Shown here one piece after another: positions 59,030 through 64,000 of a stretch of DNA of 64,000 bases. The stretch spans positions 25,248,116 through 25,312,115 of the forward strand of contig OY726571.1 in the NCBI GenBank assembly GCA_963383645.1, read 5' to 3'. This DNA is from Muscardinus avellanarius (lineage: Eukaryota > Chordata > Mammalia > Rodentia > Gliridae). The translations under genes were made by a program, and so were the position numbers. Within the stretch, counting starts at the first letter, position 1; every line of letters begins with the position of its first letter. A model generated the notes under the pieces. The model did no database searches. It had not been told where the DNA came from and saw nothing but the letters and a program-made list of their open reading frames with translations.

Positions 59030-61740
59030 TCGGAACCTGCTGAGGGGTTAGGCGGGCGCTGGGGCCAGTGGCCGACATCTGAGCTTGCTGTGAGGCAAGG
59101 CCACTACTGAGGCCTCCGTGGCCGGGATTGGAACCTGCAGAGGGGTTAGTCCGATGCTGGGGCCAGCGAGGCCGGCATTGGAGCCTGCCATGATGCAAAG
59201 CTTGTGCTAGGGCCTCCGAGGTCTGGTCCGGAACTTGCTGAGGGGTTAGGCCGGTGCTGGGGTCAGCGAGGCCGGCATCGGAGCCTGCCGTGAGGCAAGG
59301 CCAGTGTTGGGGCCCCCGAGGACGGGACCGGAGCCTGCTGAGGGGTTAGGCCGGTGCTGGGGCCAGCGAGGCTGGCATCAGAGCCTGCCATGAGGCAAGG
59401 CCGGTACTTGGGCCTCCGAGGCCAGGATAAGAGCCTGCCGAGGGGTTAGGCCGGTGCTGGGGCCTCCGAGGCCAGGATAAGAGCCTGCTGAGGGATTAGG
59501 CCGGTGCTGGGGCCAGCGAGGCCGGCATTGGAGCCTGCCTTGAGGCATGACCAGTGCTGGGGCCTCCGAGGCCGGGATCGGAGCCTGCCGAGGGGTTAGG
59601 CCGCTGCTGGGGCCAGTGAGGCCGGCATCGGAGCCTGCCTTGAGGCAAGGCCGGTACTGGGGCCTCCGAGGCCAGGACAAGAGCTTGCCGAGGGGTTAGG
59701 CCGGTGCTGGGGCCAGCGAGGCCGGCATCGGAGCCTGCCGTGAGGCATGACCAGTGCTGGGGCCGCTGAGGCCGGGATCGGAGCCTGCCGAGGGGTTAGG
59801 CCGCTGCTGGGGCCAGCGAGGCCGGCATCGGAGCCTGCCGTGAGGCAAGGCCGGTACTGGGGCCTCTGAGGCCGGGATCGGAGCCTGCCAAGGGGTTAGG
59901 CCGCTGCTGGGGCCAGCGAGGCCGGCATCGGAGCCTGCCGTGAGGCAAGGCCGGTACTGGGGCCTCCGAGGCCAGGATAAGAGCCTGCCGAGGGGTTAGG
60001 CCGGTGCTGGGGCCAGCGAGGCCGGCATCGGAGCCTGCCTTGAGGCAAGGCCGGTACTGGGGCCTCTGAGGCCGGGATCGGAGCCTGCCAAGGGGTTAGG
60101 CCGGTGCTGGGGCCAGTGAGGCCGGCATCGGAGCCTGCCGTGAGGCAAGGCCGGTACTGGGGCCTCCGAGGCCAGGATAAGAGCCTGCTGAGGGGTTAGG
60201 CCGGTGCTGGGGCCAGCGAGGCCGGCATCGGAGCCTGCCGTGAGGCAAGGCCGGTACTGGGGCCTCCGAGGCCAGGATAAGAGCTTGCCGAGGGGTTAGG
60301 CCGCTGCTGGGGCCAACGAGGCCGGCAGCGGAGCCTGCCGTGAGGCATGACCAGTGCTGGGGCCTCCGAGGCCGGGATCGGAGCATGCCGCGGGGTTAGG
60401 CCGGTGCTGGGGCCAGCGAGGCCGGCATCGGAGCCTGCCGTGAGGCAAGGCCGGTACTGGGGCCTCCGAGGCCAGGATAAGAGTCTGCCAAGGGGTTAGG
60501 CCGGTGCTGGGGCCAGCGAGGCCGGCATCGGAGCCTGCCTTGAGGCATGACCAGTGCTGGGGCCTCCGAGGCCGGGATCGGAGCCTGCCGAGGGGTTAGG
60601 CCGCTGCTGGGGCCAGCGAGGCCGGCATCGGAGCCTGCCGTGAGGCAAGGCCGGTACTGGGGCCTCTGAGGCCGGGATCAGAGCCTGCCGAGGGGTTAGG
60701 CCGCTGCTGGGGCCAGTGAGGCCGGCATCGGAGCCTGCCGTGAGGCAAGGCCGGTACTGGGGCCTCTAGGCCAGGATAAGAGCCTGCCGAGGGGTTAGGC
60801 CGGTGCTGGGGCCAGCGAGGCCGGCATCGGAGCCTGCCGTGAGGCAAGGCCGGTACTGGGGCCTCCGAGGCCAGGATAAGAGTCTGCCAAGGGGTTAGGC
60901 CGGTGCTGGGGCCAGCGAGGCCGGCATCAGAGCCTGCCTTGAGACATGACCAGTGCTGGGGCCTCCGAGGCCGGGATCGGAGCCGGCCGAGGGGTTAGGC
61001 CGCTGCTGGGGCCAGCGAGGCCGGCATCGGAGCCTGCCGTGAGGCAAGGCCGGTACTGGGGCCTCCGAGGCCAGGACAAGAGCCTGCCGAGGGTTTAGGC
61101 CGGTGCTGGGGCCAGCGAGGCCGGCATCGGAGCCTGCCTTGAGGCAAGGCCGGTACTGGGGCCTCTGAGGCCGGGATCGGAGCCTGCCGAGGGGTTAGGC
61201 CACTGCTGGGGCCAGTGAGGCCGGCATCGGAGCCTGCCGTGAGGCAAGGCCGGTACTGGGGCCTCCGAGGCCAGGATAAGAGCCTGCTGAGGGGTTAGGC
61301 TGGTGCTGGGGCCAGCGAGGCCGGCATCGGAGCCTGCCTTGAGGCAAGGCCGGTACTGGGGCCTCGAGGCCAGGATAAGAGCCTGCCGAGGGGTTAGGCC
61401 GGTGCTGGGGCCAGTGAGGCCGGCATCGGAGCCTGCCGTGAGGCATTACCAGTGTCGGGGCCTCCGAGGCCGGGACTGGAATCCTGCCAAGGGGTTAGAC
61501 TGGTGCAGGGGCCAATGGCCAGCATCGGAGCCTGGCGTGAGGCAAGTTCACTCCTGCGGCCTCCAAGGTCGGGACAAAAGCCAGCTTAGGGGTTTGACCG
61601 GTTCAGGGGCCAGCGAGACCAGAACTGGGTCCTCCCATGAGGCAAGGCCGCTGCGTGAGCCAGCGAGGTCTGGATCAGTCCACTGAGTAGCCAGGGCACT
61701 ACTGGGACCATCAAGAGTGGGATTGGTACTTGCAACGCAG
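59030..61740 (+). repeat. 50/100-bp GC-rich VNTR array
   Basis: Two alternating 50-bp half-units make a 100-bp dimer: type A runs from CCGGTACTGGGGCCTCCGAG to GAGGGGTTAGG, type B from CCGGTGCTGGGGCCAGCGAG to CCGTGAGGCAAGG. The 50-bp register is unbroken from about 59,400 to 60,760, then slips by 1 bp near 60,765 and 61,365. There are roughly 48-50 half-units. The last copies (about 61,480-61,740) are degenerate. The array is CpG-rich. Antisense frames in it (PNPSAGS, RQAPMPAS) are repeat artefacts. Confidence 0.92.
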
Positions 61741-61771
61741 CATGCACAGAGAAATATCGCAGAAAATATAA

Positions 61772-62103
61772 ATCAGACGCTTCCCTTAATCAGCAATAAC
61801 TAGGAGGAAACGGGCAACAGGAAGAGGTTGAGCTATAGAAAGGGCCCTATAGTGAAGCAACTAATGTGACCAATCAGAGGGTATGTAATACTGGAGGACG
61901 GAGCCTCTTTAAAATGCAGGAGGTACATAAACAAATGTATCAAAGTAAATCACCAAAGAAGTGTGGGATGGAGGGAGGGTGAGGGAATGGGACGGGGGCT
62001 GCAGGAGGGCTAATTGGATGATGTGTGCTTGTATATCCTCTCAAGTCTTGTACTCCAATGTGATTGATATATGACTACAATGCACCAATTTAAAAAATAA
62101 ATT

Positions 62104-62107
<4 letters not shown>
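61772..62107 (+). other. L1-like 3' end of the composite element
   Basis: The segment starts near AAATCAGACGCTTCCCTTAA and includes a G-rich stretch (GGATGGAGGGAGGGTGAGGG), then TGATTGATATATGACTACAA and TGCACCAATTT before the A tail. The same order of motifs occurs in the L1 3' UTR of the older element (20290-20620, minus) and, in shorter form, at 25046-25213, so this is the 3' end of the resident L1 lineage. Confidence 0.8.
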
Positions 62108-62149
<42 letters not shown>

Positions 62150-62160
62150 AAATGTAAGAG

Positions 62161-63343
62161 ACATGATTTGGGGAGGGGAGGCTTGAAAGTCTGTCCTTTT
62201 CATGTGTCGGAAAACAGGGCACTTATTAAAATGCCATGCACAGAAATCTCTCCACAGAAAGCGCAAAGCCAACGGTTTTAAAGAGCAAAGTAAATATTCC
62301 CAACTGCTAGTATTTCATCAAGTACATGCTAGAAAGAAACAAAGGTAGCACACTAGACTCGAATATCAAAAGACAACATCCAAGAGACAATTCTGTCAAC
62401 AGAGTCAAGAGTGATAACGGGTAAAAAGAAACCAAGCAAGATTAAAGACATTTCCTGCAGACATTTTAAATATGCAACAAAAGAATAAAGGATGATAGTA
62501 GCTTAGGAACTAAAAATAGATTAAAGTTTAGCCAGAAGAAATGGGAGGGAAAGGATCTTTAAAAGGAGCACTGCACAGAATTATTTTCAGGATAAAGTAC
62601 AGAGAAGGGACTCATTCTTAGAGAGGGATGGTGGAAACTGTGACCTGCTGCCCAGACTCCTCTGTACCTCAACGGCTGAGAGCCTTGTGGGCCCTCTGTT
62701 GGCAGCCCCGTGGAGGATTGCTCTTCCAAGAGCCTTCCCTGGGGCAGCCCACAGCCAGTGACTGTTCGTTTAGGAGTCCAGCCACCTTGACCCAACCCAG
62801 GACAGCTCTCAGGAGCCTTCCGGTCCCACAGTGCACTGTAGGGCTGGTTGAGACGTCATCTGGTCTGCTACACAACTTGCCTTCTCCTTCTACCCTCGTC
62901 TGCTTCCTCCCCTCCCTCTCTAACATGTTGATAGCAAACATATCGCATGATAATATCCTGACCAGTAAACTTCACCTCAGAGTCTGCCTTCCTGCGTATC
63001 CAACTTGTGAGAGGTGAACCAGTGATGAATGAACAAGTGAATTTATATGTGATCTCACCAGGGAGTGGGATGTGAAGATGTTAAGCAGAAGAAAAGCTCC
63101 TGTGCTTAGAACCTGACTGCTTTGCTCTTTGAAGCTAGGATAGTCTGAGAAAACTTTTGGTTTTCTGAGTTGCCAACACATAAGCTTTTCTGGGTGACTT
63201 TCCATACCCAAACCCTAACCCAGACACACCCACAAGTGTGCTTTACTAATTTTCTAGGCACCTCTCCATCCAGCCAAGTTGGCAACCAAGATTAATCACA
63301 TTTGCTCACATTCCAGGATAAGGACTGAGCCAGTCTCTCTCTG
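62161..63343. other. Unique DNA right of the composite element
   Basis: No repeat or exon recognised. The overlapping opposite-strand frames at 62559-63017 have no family resemblance. Confidence 0.45.
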
Positions 63344-63369
63344 ACTCACTCTCTCTCTCTCTCTCTCTC

Positions 63370-63400
<31 letters not shown>
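63344..63400 (+). repeat. Compound microsatellite (CT)n-(C)n-(AC)n
   Basis: TCTCTCTCTCTCTCTC runs into a stretch of about 17 C residues and then ACACACACACACAC. The strand is homopyrimidine for about 45 bp. Confidence 0.95.
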
Positions 63401-63966
63401 GCAGGCAGCAACCCAATTTAACTAAGGGCCTCCTAATATGGAGTTTCCTTTCCTGTTGAGTACCTCGCTACATATACAAGTAATATCTAGCCCTCATCCC
63501 ATTACCATGAGGCTGGTGCTGGGATATGAGAGCTGATACCTCATTCTCTCTATACCTCATAGCTCTATCTGCAATGAGTAAAAAAGTGATAGTCTGTTTC
63601 TCTTACTTCAGGGGTCTTGTAGTCTTCTATCATCGCATGTATATAAAGCTGAGGCAGGCTTATTTATCTTTTAAGAAGAGTAAATCTTAGATTCTTTGCT
63701 GTTTGGGATTTACCAGAAACCATGTATAAATTTTGTTGATTTAATTTGGTATTGGGAAAAGAAACGAATGTTTTGAACTTCATAGCCATACAATAATCAA
63801 ATATGTCCTTAAAGTTTAAAATCCTATGCAGGTATTAGGAATTGGGTTCAGTAAATCATAGTAATAATCTTAAACTCAACTGTGATGGACATCAATAGTA
63901 TTAGATCCTTCAGGTGTGGTACCTACTTAACTATATGCTTGCTTAATTAATAGTTGCTAAATTTGG

Positions 63967-63985
63967 AATATATATATATATATAT
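63967..63985 (+). repeat. Short (AT)n run
   Basis: ATATATATATATATATAT near the window end. Confidence 0.9.
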
Positions 63986-64000
63986 CCATAAATTCAAATT

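Larger units (their letters stand above)
57519..62143 (+). mobile_element. Young composite non-autonomous retrotransposon (L1-mobilised, SVA-like organisation)
   Basis: A single insertion of about 4.6 kb is bracketed by a perfect 17-bp duplication, AAAAGAAAATGTAAGAG (57502-57518 and 62144-62160), and ends in about 40 A residues. In order it holds 8 full plus one partial 124-bp GC-rich monomers, a unique module (58539-59029), a long 50/100-bp GC-rich VNTR (about 59030-61500, degenerate to about 61740), and an L1-like 3' end (about 61772-62107). There is no trace of L1 ORF1 or ORF2. The TSD, poly(A) and L1 3' end imply L1-type target-primed reverse transcription. The perfect TSD, uninterrupted A tail and near-identical repeat units suggest recent insertion. 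Alternatives are an internally deleted L1 or an insertion of a spliced L1 RNA. Confidence 0.85.

Noticed and set aside
59378..61686. Antisense and sense frames across the VNTR (PNPSAGS / RQAPMPAS type peptides)
   Set aside because: They are translations of the 50/100-bp repeat, ended by frame drift, with no start context or family resemblance.
59030..61740. Possible CRISPR-like or satellite array
   Set aside because: The half-units are contiguous with no unique spacers, and the array sits inside one TSD-flanked retrotransposon in mammalian DNA.
39650..61740. Homology between the old L1 5' array (40.2-41.4 kb) and the young VNTR
   Set aside because: Both are rich in GGCC and GCCTG text, but relative to the L1 sense strand the motifs are in opposite orientation and unit lengths differ, so similarity is probably compositional.

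Overview
The window is mammalian nuclear DNA, almost certainly from a squirrel-family rodent (Sciuridae). The evidence is some 50 copies of a dimeric SINE with a B1-like left half and an ID/tRNA-like right half, LINE-1 3' ends of one lineage, MaLR and ERV LTRs, and older MIR, L2 and MER5 remnants. There are no prokaryotic features. Most long open frames are products of simple repeats or tandem arrays.

Only one real protein-coding segment is visible: a 168-bp terminal exon at 13761-13928 (+). It encodes the last 55 residues of a polypeptide N-acetylgalactosaminyltransferase of the GALNT10/GALNTL6 type, best guess GALNTL6, followed by a short 3' UTR with AATAAA at 14218. Positions 1-13760 are therefore the 3' part of its last intron, and everything from about 14.25 kb on is downstream intergenic DNA. 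Inside the intron lies a processed ARF1 pseudogene (7225-8906, minus) with target-site duplications and a broken P-loop. A U6 snRNA pseudogene lies at 37975-38083 (minus).

Layout: 1-13.7 kb, intron with SINEs, an L2 copy, MIRs and the ARF1 retrocopy; 13.76-14.24 kb, terminal exon and 3' UTR; 14-20 kb, mostly unique DNA plus a stack of three SINEs in one reused target site; 20.28-23.27 kb, an old composite LINE-1-like element on the minus strand that split a SINE; 24-33.5 kb, MaLR LTRs, a MER5A-like transposon and truncated L1 tails; 33.6-37.7 kb, repeat-poor; 38.2 kb, a retroposed copy of an LTR R region; 39.7-42 kb, an ancient L1 5' region; 43.3-45.5 kb, two inverted solo LTRs with intact 5-bp duplications; 48.6-52.2 kb, eroded L2 with SINEs; 53.36-53.91 kb, an ERV1-like solo LTR; 55-57.5 kb, a dense SINE and GAAA-microsatellite cluster; 57.52-62.14 kb, a young 4.6-kb composite retrotransposon; 62.2-64 kb, largely unique.

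The most striking object is the 57.52-62.14 kb element. It has 8.2 tandem 124-bp GC-rich monomers, a 0.5-kb unique module, about 2.5 kb of a 50/100-bp GC-rich VNTR, an L1-like 3' end, 40 A residues and a perfect 17-bp target-site duplication, and no L1 open reading frame. Its unique module, VNTR and 3' end all have counterparts, in the same order, in the older element at 20.28-23.27 kb. The two copies suggest a family of non-autonomous, L1-mobilised composite elements organised like primate SVA, or else a recurrent internally deleted L1 form. All homology statements are from reading the sequence; no database search was run.
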